This document shows positions 7,991-16,264 of a stretch of DNA of 21,470 nt, piece by piece. The notes below the pieces were generated by a model that did not search any database, was not told where the DNA came from, and saw only the letters and a program-made list of their open reading frames with translations. Source of the stretch: JAJTFW01 sp964584995 (lineage in GTDB: Bacteria > Bacteroidota > Bacteroidia > AKYH767-A > OLB10); contig CAZPCA010000030.1 in the NCBI GenBank assembly GCA_964584995.1, positions 1-21,470 on the forward strand. Reading direction: 5' to 3'. A program made the position numbers and the translations under genes. Each line of letters starts with the position of its first letter. Position 1 is the stretch's first letter.

Positions 7991-9618
7991 AGCCGTACGG
8001 CTTTCAGGTCGAGCAGGTTCATGGAGTTCATCGGTAAGCCTTCCACGTTATGCTGCGTCAGCCGCAGTACTTTATCGTAGTAAAGCACAATGACCGGAGC
8101 ATCGCTCATCATGATTGCGTCCATTTGACGGTAATACGCCGTCCGTTCCACCGGGTCCGTCGTCGACATGGCTTTGTTGAAGAGTTGGTCGAATGCTGGG
8201 CTGCTGTAATGGGTGTAATTGGGTCCTGCAGGTGCTTTATTGGCTGACCGGAATAAAGCCAGATAGTTTTCAGCATCCCCGTAGTCTCCAATCCAGGAAC
8301 CTCTGAAAAAAGGCAGCTGTTGTTTGGCGACCATCTGACGGTGCTGCGCGGCCTGGTTGATCTCGAGTTGTATGCGAATGCCTGATTCCGCCAGTTGTCC
8401 CTGCATGTACTCGCATAGGTCTTGATAGGCGTGTGTGGTGCTCATGGTAATGGCCGGCAATCCTTTTCCCTTTGGATATCCGGCTTCTTCCAGTAATTGA
8501 GCGGTCAGTTCCGGTCGGTAGGTATAGCCACTAACAGGCAAGCTGTCAAACCCGGGAATTCCGGGAGGAATCATGCCGGCTATTCCCGGAGTGGCCATGC
8601 CGTTACGCAAATACCGGATCATCTTCACACGGTCAAACCCGTAGTTGAGTGCTTTGCGAATGCGCACGTCGTTCAGCGGAGAGTTCTTCATCTTTTCCAG
8701 CGAACTATCCATCAGGAAGCCCAGGTACTCCGTATTGAGATAGGGAGCAGTCTGCATGCGGAACCGTTGGCTGTATTTCGGTCTGAGCGTGCCTTCACGG
8801 GTCAGCAAGTCATCTTTGTAACTGGCATCCAGTCCGGATATCATATCGAGCTTACCCTTGAGGAATTCCAGAAAAGCCGTCTGCTTGTCACTGATAAAAC
8901 TGACCATAACAGCATCGAGATAGGGGAGTGCATCTCCATTGTCAGCGCTCTCGAAGTAGGTGGGATTTTTGTGGAAAATCAAAGCCGTCCGTTCCAGCCA
9001 TTGGTGAAAAACAAAGGGGCCTGTACCTACAGGATGCTTACGGAAGTCTTTGCCATAGGCATCAACTGCCTCATATGGTACTACGGCGCAGTAAGAGGAG
9101 GCAAGCAGTCCAAGCATAGGCGGAAAGGGGGCGCTAAGGCGAACGATGAAAGTGCTGTCATCCGGAGCTTCGAAGCCTGTCACCCTTCCGGCATCATCCC
9201 GGCGAACTGCATTGAATACCCAGGCGCCCGGTGAGGCGGTTTTTTCATCGCAAATGCGCAAAAAGCTGTAGCGCACATCCCCGGCCTGCACCTTCCTTCC
9301 TTTCTTCAGCGCAGCATCCTGATGGAAAAGTACATCCTTCCGTAAATGAAAAGTATAGGATAATCCATCCGTGCTGATTTCCCAGTTCCTGGCTATACAT
9401 GGCTGAGGTCTGAGCTGGGAGTCGAGCTGAACCAGTCCGCTGAACAGTTGTTTGCAGGCCCAAATATTGGCCTGGTTACTGGAATATGCAGGATCGAGGG
9501 AGGTTATACCGCTGGATTCATTGTAACGGAAAACCGATTTGCCATTGTGCGGATTTTCAGGCCCTGAACAAGCCATGAGCAGTAACACGAAGAAAAGCGA
9601 AGGCCAGCACAATCGCAT
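7978..9618 (-). CDS. Family-5 extracellular solute-binding lipoprotein (OppA/DppA-type)
   Basis: A 546-residue substrate-binding protein of the peptide/nickel/oligopeptide ABC-transporter class. The signal peptide ends in a lipobox LMAC with C17 as the lipidated residue. The typical SBP_bac_5 flow is visible: a start containing ITSLDPAYSSNQ, then the conserved LFSGLVQLD, ARNWEISTDGLSYTFHLRKDVLFH, HPVGTGPFVF, KNPTYF, the NDVRIRKALNYGFDR motif, and a C-terminal APVIVLYYD. No permease or ATPase genes are next to it, so it is an orphan binding protein whose partner is elsewhere. The ligand cannot be read from sequence; peptides are the family default. A TATTTTTG -7 box ends four bases upstream of its ATG, which suggests a leaderless transcript. 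Confidence 0.93.
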   Translation of the reverse strand: MRLCWPSLFFVLLLMACSGPENPHNGKSVFRYNESSGITSLDPAYSSNQANIWACKQLFSGLVQLDSQLRPQPCIARNWEISTDGLSYTFHLRKDVLFHQDAALKKGRKVQAGDVRYSFLRICDEKTASPGAWVFNAVRRDDAGRVTGFEAPDDSTFIVRLSAPFPPMLGLLASSYCAVVPYEAVDAYGKDFRKHPVGTGPFVFHQWLERTALIFHKNPTYFESADNGDALPYLDAVMVSFISDKQTAFLEFLKGKLDMISGLDASYKDDLLTREGTLRPKYSQRFRMQTAPYLNTEYLGFLMDSSLEKMKNSPLNDVRIRKALNYGFDRVKMIRYLRNGMATPGIAGMIPPGIPGFDSLPVSGYTYRPELTAQLLEEAGYPKGKGLPAITMSTTHAYQDLCEYMQGQLAESGIRIQLEINQAAQHRQMVAKQQLPFFRGSWIGDYGDAENYLALFRSANKAPAGPNYTHYSSPAFDQLFNKAMSTTDPVERTAYYRQMDAIMMSDAPVIVLYYDKVLRLTQHNVEGLPMNSMNLLDLKAVRLSGK

Positions 9619-9622
9619 TGGG

Positions 9623-9630
9623 CAAAAATA
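9623..9630 (-). promoter_or_regulatory. -7 promoter box (TAnnTTTG) of the solute-binding protein gene
   Basis: TATTTTTG on the minus strand is a perfect match to the Bacteroidota -7 consensus and ends four bases before the ATG (9618). No TTG is seen at the expected -33 distance. The spacing implies a 5' leader of about zero to a few bases. Confidence 0.6.
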
Positions 9631-9679
9631 GAGGATTAATGCATACTGCAGCGTTAGGATGACTGTCTCTCTAAATCAT

Positions 9680-9687
9680 TACTTTTG
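9680..9687 (+). promoter_or_regulatory. -7 promoter box (TAnnTTTG) of mtaB
   Basis: TACTTTTG is a perfect TAnnTTTG match and ends seven bases before the ATG at 9695. It therefore decides the start: an upstream in-frame ATG at 9659 would lie ahead of the promoter. The -33 region is poor (TTAG at 9653-9656). Confidence 0.6.
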
Positions 9688-9694
9688 CCTTCCC

Positions 9695-11032
9695 ATGCGC
9701 ACGGTGGCCTTTCATACATTGGGATGCAAACTGAACTTTTCAGAGACGTCCACCCTGGCCAGGCAATTTCAGCGGGCCGGATGGTCACGTGTAGAGTTTC
9801 CGGGCACCGCACAGGTGTATGTGGTGAATACCTGCTCGGTGACGGAAAATGCGGACCGTGAATGCCGCACGATTGTCAATAGGGCCTTGCAGGCGAATCC
9901 GGAAGCCCGTATCATCATCGTTGGATGCTACGCCCAGTTGAAGCCGCAGGAAATCGCTGCCATTCCTGGAGTAAATCTTGTGCTGGGCGCTACAGAAAAG
10001 TTCAATGTGCTCAATTACCTCGAAGGCCTCTCTGCGAGTGAAGGGGCACAGGTGATGGCCTGTGACATCGAAGCGGTGAATCAGTTTGTGCCATCCTGGT
10101 CTTCGGGCGACCGGACGCGTACTTTTTTGAAGGTGCAGGACGGGTGTGACTACACCTGTAGTTTTTGTACCATTCCGCTTGCACGCGGTAAATCACGGAG
10201 CACCACAGTCGCAGAAGTACTGAACCAGGTTGAGCAACTTTCGCTGCAAGGCGTTCAGGAAGTTGTACTGACAGGAGTCAATCTGGGTGATTTCGGTTTG
10301 TCGGGTGCTGATTCAGGGAGAATGGAGTCCTTTACACAATTGGTGCAGGCATTGGATCAGCAAGCTGCCATTCCCCGAATTCGTATCTCATCGATTGAGC
10401 CCAACCTGCTGACCGACGAAATCATCCATACGGTTTCTGAATCGAAGGTGTTCATGCCACATTTCCATATTCCGCTGCAAAGCGGCGATAATGAGATGCT
10501 GGGACGTATGCGCCGCCGTTACCGCCGTGAATTGTATGGAGACCGTGTGCGACGAATAAAATCCCTGATGCCCCATGCTGCTATAGGTGCGGATGTCATC
10601 GTTGGATTTCCAGGTGAGTCGGATCTGCACTTCAGGGAGACCTTTGAATTCTTGCATGACCTTCCTGTCAGTTATCTGCATGTATTCACCTACTCCGAGC
10701 GGGCCAACACTGCTGCAGTGGAGATGCATGACGTAGTGCCCGTTTCTCTTCGCAAGGAAAGAAATCGCTTGCTGCGTAATCTTTCTGCAAAGAAAATGCA
10801 CGACTTCACCGCATCGCAGATGGGATGTAGGGATGAGGTGCTTTTCGAAGAGGAAAATCAACAGGGTCTCATGCATGGATACACCAGCAACTATATACGC
10901 GTCGTGCATCCTTATGATGCAACGCTTGTCAATAAAGTAGTTACTTGTCATCTGGCTGACATCGGGCATTCCGGACTGGTGGAGGTTCAAATTTTGCCGG
11001 ATGATAAAGCCGGATTAACACTGGCATCCTGA
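9695..11032 (+). CDS. mtaB: tRNA t6A37 methylthiotransferase MtaB
   Basis: A radical-SAM enzyme that adds a methylthio group to N6-threonylcarbamoyladenosine at position 37 of tRNAs. The 445 residues begin MRTVAFHTLGCKLN, the usual MtaB N-terminus. The UPF0004 domain has the three cluster cysteines C11, C47 and C78 (LGCK, NTCS, VGCY). The radical-SAM motif C-x3-C-x2-C is at C151, C155 and C158 (CDYTCSFCTIP). RISSIEPN, FHIPLQSGDN and GADVIVGFPGE follow, and a TRAM-like tail closes the protein. The SCKxN-type start and three-cysteine pattern favour MtaB over MiaB or RimO. It is the first gene of a plus-strand cluster; the lgt-like gene starts 4 bp after its stop. Confidence 0.95.
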   Translation: MRTVAFHTLGCKLNFSETSTLARQFQRAGWSRVEFPGTAQVYVVNTCSVTENADRECRTIVNRALQANPEARIIIVGCYAQLKPQEIAAIPGVNLVLGATEKFNVLNYLEGLSASEGAQVMACDIEAVNQFVPSWSSGDRTRTFLKVQDGCDYTCSFCTIPLARGKSRSTTVAEVLNQVEQLSLQGVQEVVLTGVNLGDFGLSGADSGRMESFTQLVQALDQQAAIPRIRISSIEPNLLTDEIIHTVSESKVFMPHFHIPLQSGDNEMLGRMRRRYRRELYGDRVRRIKSLMPHAAIGADVIVGFPGESDLHFRETFEFLHDLPVSYLHVFTYSERANTAAVEMHDVVPVSLRKERNRLLRNLSAKKMHDFTASQMGCRDEVLFEEENQQGLMHGYTSNYIRVVHPYDATLVNKVVTCHLADIGHSGLVEVQILPDDKAGLTLAS

Positions 11033-11036
11033 AACT

Positions 11037-12206
11037 ATGTATCCGACTCTTTCCGACCTGATCCAAGATGTGTTCGGTGTTTATGTACCGCTACCCATTC
11101 AGAGTTTCGGTTTTATGCTGGCAATCTCCTTTTTGCTGGCTGCCTACACACTGCAACAGGAATTGAAACGAAAGGAAAAAGATGGACTGTTACGTTCGCA
11201 TCTGCGTACTATCATCAAAGGTCGCCCTGCCTCGAAGGCTGAAATCTCGGGCTCTTTTCTTACAGGGTTCATCATCGGGTACAAATTGGTGTATGCATTT
11301 CTGAATTACAGTGAGTTTGTTGCGGATACGCAGGGAGTTTTGTTGACATGGGAAGGATCCATGCCCGGTGGTGTTCTTGTGGGCGCACTGATGGCCTGGA
11401 TGCATTACCGGGAGAGTGAGAAGCAGCGATTACCGGAGCCGCAGGAAGTCACGGAAGAAGTACACCCATGGCAGATGGTGTCCAACCTGACCATGGTGGC
11501 TGCTGTAAGTGGAATTCTTGGAGCCAAACTCTTTCATAACCTGGAAAACATGGATGAATTGCTCAGGGATCCGCTGGAGGCATTGCTGTCTTTCAGTGGG
11601 CTCACCATGTACGGCGGTTTGATTGTAGGAGCAGCGGCGGTGATGCGTTACGGTTATAAAAGGGGAATACATCCAGTCGTATTGTCGGACGCCACTGCAC
11701 CCGGTTTGATGCTGGCTTACGGAACCGGACGGCTGGGTTGTCAACTGTCGGGCGATGGGGATTGGGGTATTGTGAACGATGCGCCACAGCCCGCCTGGCT
11801 TTCCTGGCTGCCTGACTGGACCTGGGCCTATAATTACCCTAACAACGTGATCAGCGAGGGAATTCCAATTCCCGGCTGCGAAGGCCGTCATTGCATGATG
11901 CTTCCGGATGCCGTTTTCCCTACTCCCTTGTACGAAGCCGTAGCTTGTATCCTGTTATTCTTTCTTCTTTGGCGCCTGAGAACAGTTTTGAATAAACCTG
12001 GTTTGTTGTTTTCCGCATACCTGATGTTGAATGGAACAGAACGTCTGTTGATCGAGCAGATTAGGGTGAACAACCGCTTTGATTTTCTGGGTTTACAGGT
12101 GACGCAGGCGGAGGTAATTGCCTCATCCCTCATATTCGCAGGAATTTCGGGATGGATGTATTTTAAGCAACAGGGGCCTGAATATGGAAAACCAGCAACT
12201 GGATAG
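11037..12206 (+). CDS. lgt: Prolipoprotein diacylglyceryl transferase-like membrane protein (long, divergent Lgt)
   Basis: A polytopic membrane protein related to Lgt, which transfers diacylglycerol to the lipobox cysteine of prolipoproteins. Supporting motifs are YGGLIVG (192-198, the HGGL loop), GRLGCQLSGDGDWG (231-244, the Lgt signature), PTPLYEA (295-301, the PSQLYE-like motif) and IEQIRVNNRFDFLG (339-352, with R343 near the essential arginine). At 389 residues it is about 100 longer than typical Lgt, with a polar insert around 45-70 and a charged loop at 125-145. The histidine of HGGL is Tyr here, and the signature Asn (GRxGN) is Cys. Similar long forms are, from memory, common in Bacteroidota. 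It overlaps the suhB start by 23 bp, so the two are probably translationally coupled. Confidence 0.85.
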   Translation: MYPTLSDLIQDVFGVYVPLPIQSFGFMLAISFLLAAYTLQQELKRKEKDGLLRSHLRTIIKGRPASKAEISGSFLTGFIIGYKLVYAFLNYSEFVADTQGVLLTWEGSMPGGVLVGALMAWMHYRESEKQRLPEPQEVTEEVHPWQMVSNLTMVAAVSGILGAKLFHNLENMDELLRDPLEALLSFSGLTMYGGLIVGAAAVMRYGYKRGIHPVVLSDATAPGLMLAYGTGRLGCQLSGDGDWGIVNDAPQPAWLSWLPDWTWAYNYPNNVISEGIPIPGCEGRHCMMLPDAVFPTPLYEAVACILLFFLLWRLRTVLNKPGLLFSAYLMLNGTERLLIEQIRVNNRFDFLGLQVTQAEVIASSLIFAGISGWMYFKQQGPEYGKPATG

Positions 12207-12987
12207 TATCCTGCAAAATGCTTTGCATGTCGTTGGGCGTGCGGTGGATTTTTTGCGCGAACAACGCAGCGGGTTTTCGGTGGATGCGGTCGAGTTCAAG
12301 GGATTCAATGATCTGGTCTCGTACGTGGATAAGGGAAGCGAAAGCATACTCGTTGAGGGCCTTAAGCACTTGATTCCTGATGCGGGTTTCATCACCGAGG
12401 AAAATACGCTGACCCTTCTTGATCGCGACTGGCTTTGGATCATTGATCCGCTGGACGGTACCACCAATTTTGTACACAAGATCCCCTGTTATTGTGTCAG
12501 CGTTGGACTAATGTACAAAGGTGATCTGGTATTGGGCATCGTTCACGAAGTGAATCAGGACGAATGTTTTTACGGAAGGAAAGGTGGTGGCGTGATGATG
12601 AACGGTGTTCCAGTCAAAGTGTCCGATACATCTCTGCTTCGGCATGCGCTGTTTGCGACGGGATTTCCATACACGAATTTCTCCCGGATGGAACCCTATA
12701 TGCGGGTTTTTGATTTCACCATGCGTAATTCTCAGGGTGTTCGGCGCCTGGGCTCTGCAGCGGTGGACCTGGCTTATGTGGCTTGCGGTCGTTTGGAAGG
12801 TTTCTGGGAATATGGATTGAACCCCTGGGATGTAGCGGCCGGAGCCTTCCTGGTCAAAGAGGCGGGCGGCAAGGTCGCCGACTTTTCGGGAGGTGATGAA
12901 TTTGTTTTTGGTGCAGAAATCGTTGCCTGTAACAACAAGGTGTACGAGGAGTTTCAAAAAGTCCTTGCTGCTAACTTCGCGTCCTGA
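12184..12987 (+). CDS. suhB: Inositol-1-monophosphatase family protein (SuhB-like)
   Basis: A Mg-dependent phosphatase of the inositol monophosphatase superfamily. Using the ATG at 12184 it is 267 residues, the same as E. coli SuhB; an in-frame ATG at 12118 would extend it deep into lgt and adds nothing family-like. Metal-site motifs are intact: FITEEN (69-74, with E72/E73), DPLDGTTNF (88-96) and NPWDVAAGAFLVKEAGG (213-229). The reaction is myo-inositol phosphate hydrolysis or a related sugar or nucleotide phosphate; the true substrate cannot be set from sequence. It is the last gene of the mtaB-lgt cluster and is convergent with phoU, with 8 bp between the stops. Confidence 0.92.
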   Translation: MENQQLDSILQNALHVVGRAVDFLREQRSGFSVDAVEFKGFNDLVSYVDKGSESILVEGLKHLIPDAGFITEENTLTLLDRDWLWIIDPLDGTTNFVHKIPCYCVSVGLMYKGDLVLGIVHEVNQDECFYGRKGGGVMMNGVPVKVSDTSLLRHALFATGFPYTNFSRMEPYMRVFDFTMRNSQGVRRLGSAAVDLAYVACGRLEGFWEYGLNPWDVAAGAFLVKEAGGKVADFSGGDEFVFGAEIVACNNKVYEEFQKVLAANFAS

Positions 12988-13000
12988 ATCGCAGTTCAGG
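12983..13000. terminator. Hairpin spanning both stop codons of suhB and phoU
   Basis: CCTGAA (12983-12988) and TTCAGG (12995-13000) form a 6-bp stem with a 6-nt loop, and each arm contains one stop codon. On the plus strand the moderately T-rich CTTGCTTTTG follows, so it may weakly terminate suhB. No T-tract follows on the minus strand. Confidence 0.4.
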
Positions 13001-13670
13001 CTTGCTTTTGCTCCCTGGATTTGTGCTTGAGCACCTTGGCTTCGATGTAAAAGATGATCTCTTCGGAAATGTTTTTACACTGATCGCCGACACGCTCCAG
13101 TTTGCGAATGGCACTGAGCAAATAAAGACTCTGGTTGATGCGTTCAGGATTTCCCTTGATAAAATCCGCTACCGCCTGGTTGGCATTGGTGTTGATCTCA
13201 TCCAATACCTCATCTTTTTTGAATACACTGCGTGCCAGCTGTGTGTTTTCACTGTCAAAGGCCTGACTGACTACATGCATGATGTCGATGGCTGTATCGT
13301 ACATTTCGATGAGACGGGTCGCTTCCAGCAGCGTTTTTTCCGGCTCGATCTTGATGTTCAGAACAAACTGGGCGATGCCTTCCGCAATATCACCAATGCG
13401 TTCAAGGTTGGAGTTGATTTTGAGGCAGGCGAGTACAAAGCGTAAATCGACGGCTACAGGGTTGTAGAGGGCGATGATGTTTTCACAGTCGCGGTCGAGC
13501 TTAAGCTCAAAGGCATTCACGCGTTTTTCGTTCACCAGGACTTCGCGCGCAAGGTCTTTGTCGAGTCGCAGCAATGCATCCTTGGATTTCTCCAGCTGCG
13601 AATTGACAAGATTACACATTTCGATTACCTCTGACTTGAGGCTTTTGAGTTCGGCTTCCAGGTGCGTCAT
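12996..13670 (-). CDS. phoU: Phosphate signalling/transport regulator PhoU
   Basis: A 224-residue all-helical cytoplasmic protein with two PhoU repeats. The metal-binding motifs are LERIGDIAEGI (89-99) and LERVGDQCKNISEE (191-204), the E(R)xGDxxxNIxE pattern of the family. PhoU links the Pst transporter to the PhoR/PhoB two-component system and keeps it off when phosphate is plentiful. It starts 36 bp after the pstB stop on the same strand, the usual end of a pst operon. No phoR or phoB follows; the next gene is the convergent suhB. Confidence 0.96.
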   Translation of the reverse strand: MTHLEAELKSLKSEVIEMCNLVNSQLEKSKDALLRLDKDLAREVLVNEKRVNAFELKLDRDCENIIALYNPVAVDLRFVLACLKINSNLERIGDIAEGIAQFVLNIKIEPEKTLLEATRLIEMYDTAIDIMHVVSQAFDSENTQLARSVFKKDEVLDEINTNANQAVADFIKGNPERINQSLYLLSAIRKLERVGDQCKNISEEIIFYIEAKVLKHKSREQKQA

Positions 13671-13706
13671 GATGATGAACGGTTAGTGTGTGAGGGAATG
13701 AATTTA

Positions 13707-14462
13707 TCAGCCGAACCTTCCGGTGATATAATCCTGAGTGCGGACATCACTCGGATTCGTGAATATTTTTTTTGTGGCATCGTACTCTACCAATTCGCCA
13801 AGATAGAAGAAGGCCGTAGTATCACTCACACGTGCTGCTTGCTGCATGTTGTGTGTGACGATGATGATGGTGAACTGTTTCTTCAGCTCGTGGATCAATT
13901 CTTCGATTTTGGAGGTGGAGATAGGATCGAGTGCAGAGGCGGGTTCATCCATAAGCAGGACAGATGGCTCGGTGGCGATGGCACGTGCAATACAAAGCCT
14001 TTGCTGTTGTCCACCGGAAAGTGCCAAAGCGGATTTTTTGAGATTGTCTTTCACCTCGTCCCACAATGCGGATTGCTTCAGGCAGCGCTCAACGGTTTCA
14101 TCCAGCAGATTCTTATTGCTGACACCGCGTATCCTTAATCCGTAGATTACATTTTCGTATATACTCTTTGGAAATGGATTCGGTTTCTGGAAAACCATCC
14201 CTACTTTCTTGCGCAGGTCTTCTACACGGAGGTCTTTGGAGTAGATGTCTTTGCCATCGATCAGTATTTCACCCTCTTTGCGGAAACCCTCGATAAGGTC
14301 GTTCATCCGGTTGTACAAGCGCAAAAACGTCGATTTTCCGCAGCCTGAGGGACCGATGAATGCGGCCACGGTGTTGTTCTGTATGGCGATATCGACCTGC
14401 TTGATGACGTGTGTCTGATCATAAAACACGTTCACTTTTTTTGCTTCCAGTTTATGACTCAT
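13707..14462 (-). CDS. pstB: Phosphate ABC transporter ATP-binding protein PstB
   Basis: The 251-residue ATPase subunit of the Pst importer. The Walker A motif GPSGCGKST is at 37-45, the Q-loop at Q92, the signature LSGGQQQR at 148-155, Walker B VLLMDEPASALDP at 168-180, and the H-loop histidine at 204. The LYNRMNDL and FQKPNPFPKSIYENV motifs are specific to PstB. It begins 15 bp after pstA on the same strand. Length and motifs are complete, with nothing odd. Confidence 0.98.
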   Translation of the reverse strand: MSHKLEAKKVNVFYDQTHVIKQVDIAIQNNTVAAFIGPSGCGKSTFLRLYNRMNDLIEGFRKEGEILIDGKDIYSKDLRVEDLRKKVGMVFQKPNPFPKSIYENVIYGLRIRGVSNKNLLDETVERCLKQSALWDEVKDNLKKSALALSGGQQQRLCIARAIATEPSVLLMDEPASALDPISTSKIEELIHELKKQFTIIIVTHNMQQAARVSDTTAFFYLGELVEYDATKKIFTNPSDVRTQDYITGRFG

Positions 14463-14477
14463 ATAGGCCAGATTGAT

Positions 14478-15335
14478 TTACCATTTTATTTTTTTCTGCC
14501 ATCTTCCTCTGAAATAAATGGCGATCCCGTTCATCAGGAAGGTGACCAGCAGCAGGATGATGATCGCTCCGGCGGAATTCACGACAAAGCCCTGCTGAGG
14601 CCTCGAAACCCAGTTGAATATCTGGATAGGGAGTACGGAGAATTCATCCAACGGGGTGCTCGGCGCGAAAGGAACATAGGCCAGGGCTCCCACCACTATA
14701 AGTGGAGCCGCTTCGCCCACGGCTCTTGATAAGGCAAGTATGACGCCTGTGAGTATACCTCCTCCTCCCGCGGGCAACACCTGATGCCAGATGGTTTGCC
14801 ATTTAGTAGCACCGAGGGCGAGAGATGCTTCCCGTAAACTGCGCGGGACCGCTTTGATGGACTCGCGCGTGGCAACGATGATGATGGGCAATACAAGCAG
14901 TGCAAGGGTCAGCGCTCCTGCAAGTACACTCTGTCCGAGTTTGCACACCCTCACGAACAACTCCAGTCCAAGTAATCCGTAGATGATAGAAGGAATACCG
15001 GCCAGATTGGTAATGTTAATCTCCAGGATGGCGGCAAAGCGGTTGCGTTTTCCGTATTCTTCCAGGTAGATTCCCGCTGCCACACCGATAGGGATGGCAA
15101 TAATTGCTGTCAGTGCCAAAATCCAGCAGGTGCCCAGCAGCGCCGTGTAGATGCCAGCCTTTTCCGGAAAACGAGAGGGTAAGTTGGTGATGAATGCCCA
15201 GTCGATTCGGCCAAGTCCCTTCATCAGTACATCTCCAACAAAAATAGCCAGCATGAATAGGCCAAAGAAAGTACAGAAGATTCCGAAGTATCGGAATGCT
15301 TTGTCCTTCATCCGGTTTATCTCGATTTTATTCAT
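14478..15335 (-). CDS. pstA: Phosphate ABC transporter permease PstA
   Basis: An inner-membrane permease of 285 residues from the ATG at 15335. The frame is open farther upstream (to 15455), but that part is antisense-like pstC sequence with no permease character. It has a first membrane helix (~15-38), then the typical BPD_transp_1 core, with an EAA loop REASLALGATKWQ (168-180) followed by HQVLPAGGGGILTG. The start overlaps the end of pstC in ATGAATAA (8 bp), a classic sign of translational coupling. With PstC it forms the channel driven by PstB. Confidence 0.96.
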   Translation of the reverse strand: MNKIEINRMKDKAFRYFGIFCTFFGLFMLAIFVGDVLMKGLGRIDWAFITNLPSRFPEKAGIYTALLGTCWILALTAIIAIPIGVAAGIYLEEYGKRNRFAAILEINITNLAGIPSIIYGLLGLELFVRVCKLGQSVLAGALTLALLVLPIIIVATRESIKAVPRSLREASLALGATKWQTIWHQVLPAGGGGILTGVILALSRAVGEAAPLIVVGALAYVPFAPSTPLDEFSVLPIQIFNWVSRPQQGFVVNSAGAIIILLLVTFLMNGIAIYFRGRWQKKIKW

Positions 15336-16203
15336 AGCGCTGCTGATATCTCTTTTTAAACCAGAAGCTGATATTGTTGAGGGCGAAGGTGAGCACAAAG
15401 AGGCTGATGCCTGCGGCAAAGATGGTACGGTACTCCAGCGAAGCATGCGGCACATCGCCCATGCTTATTTGAACGATATAGGTGGTGATGGTTTGGATCG
15501 GCACCAGTGGATTCGCCGTCAGGTTGGGTTGCATACCCGCAGCGATGGCCACAATCATGGTTTCTCCGACCGCTCGCGAAATGGCGAGGATGACAGAAAC
15601 GATGATCCCCGACGATGCAGCGGGCAGAAGCACACTGAACGAGGTTTGAAGACGTGTAGCACCAAGGCCATAAGAAGCTTCGCGCATGGTTTTCGGTACA
15701 GCATACAATGCATCCTGACTCAAGGATGAAATCAAGGGGATGATCATGATACCCATTACGAATCCGGCTCCCAGCGCATTGAATCCGGCCATGTCGGGAA
15801 TGATTCCCTGCAAGAACGGGGTGACAACGGTAAGGGCGAAATAGCCATACACGACAGTCGGTACTGCAGCAAGAATTTCCAGAATGGGTTTGATGCGGAA
15901 AGCGAACGTTTTTGGTGCGTATTCGTTCAGGTAAATCGCAATTGTAAGCCCGATTGGCAGGGCAAATGCGATGGCAATGAAGGAGGTGAGCAATGTCCCG
16001 CAAAGCAAGGGGAGGATTCCGAAGTGCTTTTCGGTGAACAGCGGCGTCCATTGCGTATCAGTGAGAAATGCTGAAAGCGGAACTTCGTTGAAAAAGTGCA
16101 CGGCTTCCGATGCGAGCGTGTACAATATGCCGGCTGTCACCAGCACTGTCAGAGCAGCACAGGCAGCCAGTAACGACACGATGATTTTCTCGGGGAATCG
16201 CAT
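15328..16203 (-). CDS. pstC: Phosphate ABC transporter permease PstC
   Basis: A 291-residue inner-membrane permease. The first membrane helix is at ~7-31, followed by a periplasmic segment (33-62) and the permease core with helices near 66-92, 108-130 and 145-165. The EAA loop REASYGLGATRLQTS (174-188) precedes VLLPAASSGI. The AAVPTVVYGYFAL segment (112-124) is characteristic of PstC. It begins 61 bp after the pstS stop, behind a strong hairpin, and overlaps pstA by 8 bp. Confidence 0.97.
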   Translation of the reverse strand: MRFPEKIIVSLLAACAALTVLVTAGILYTLASEAVHFFNEVPLSAFLTDTQWTPLFTEKHFGILPLLCGTLLTSFIAIAFALPIGLTIAIYLNEYAPKTFAFRIKPILEILAAVPTVVYGYFALTVVTPFLQGIIPDMAGFNALGAGFVMGIMIIPLISSLSQDALYAVPKTMREASYGLGATRLQTSFSVLLPAASSGIIVSVILAISRAVGETMIVAIAAGMQPNLTANPLVPIQTITTYIVQISMGDVPHASLEYRTIFAAGISLFVLTFALNNISFWFKKRYQQRYE

Positions 16204-16213
16204 GGTTGAAAAT

Positions 16214-16244
16214 GAAGCCCGGCAAAGATAACTTGCCGGGCTTC
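16214..16244 (-). terminator. 12-bp hairpin between pstS and pstC (partial terminator or mRNA stabiliser)
   Basis: GAAGCCCGGCAA (16214-16225) and TTGCCGGGCTTC (16233-16244) form a perfect 12-bp stem with a 7-nt loop. On the transcribed minus strand ATTTTC follows, a short T-run, and pstC starts ten bases later. This fits a leaky terminator that lets pstS be expressed above pstCAB, or a 3' stabilising structure for pstS mRNA. Confidence 0.75.
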
Positions 16245-16264
16245 ACACGTATCTCAAATAAAGG

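Noticed and set aside
8497..9234. 245-residue plus-strand frame
   Set aside because: It lies fully inside the solute-binding protein gene on the other strand, which has clear family motifs and a lipobox.
9659..9694. Upstream ATG for mtaB adding 12 residues
   Set aside because: It would place the start ahead of a perfect TAnnTTTG box, and MtaB proteins normally begin a few residues before the LGCK motif.
15336..15455. Upstream extension of pstA by 40 residues
   Set aside because: The extension lies within pstC and is Ser/Pro-rich without a transmembrane segment; the ATGAATAA overlap start is more convincing.
15356..16051. 231-residue minus-strand frame
   Set aside because: It is a shifted frame of pstC with no membrane helices or permease motifs.
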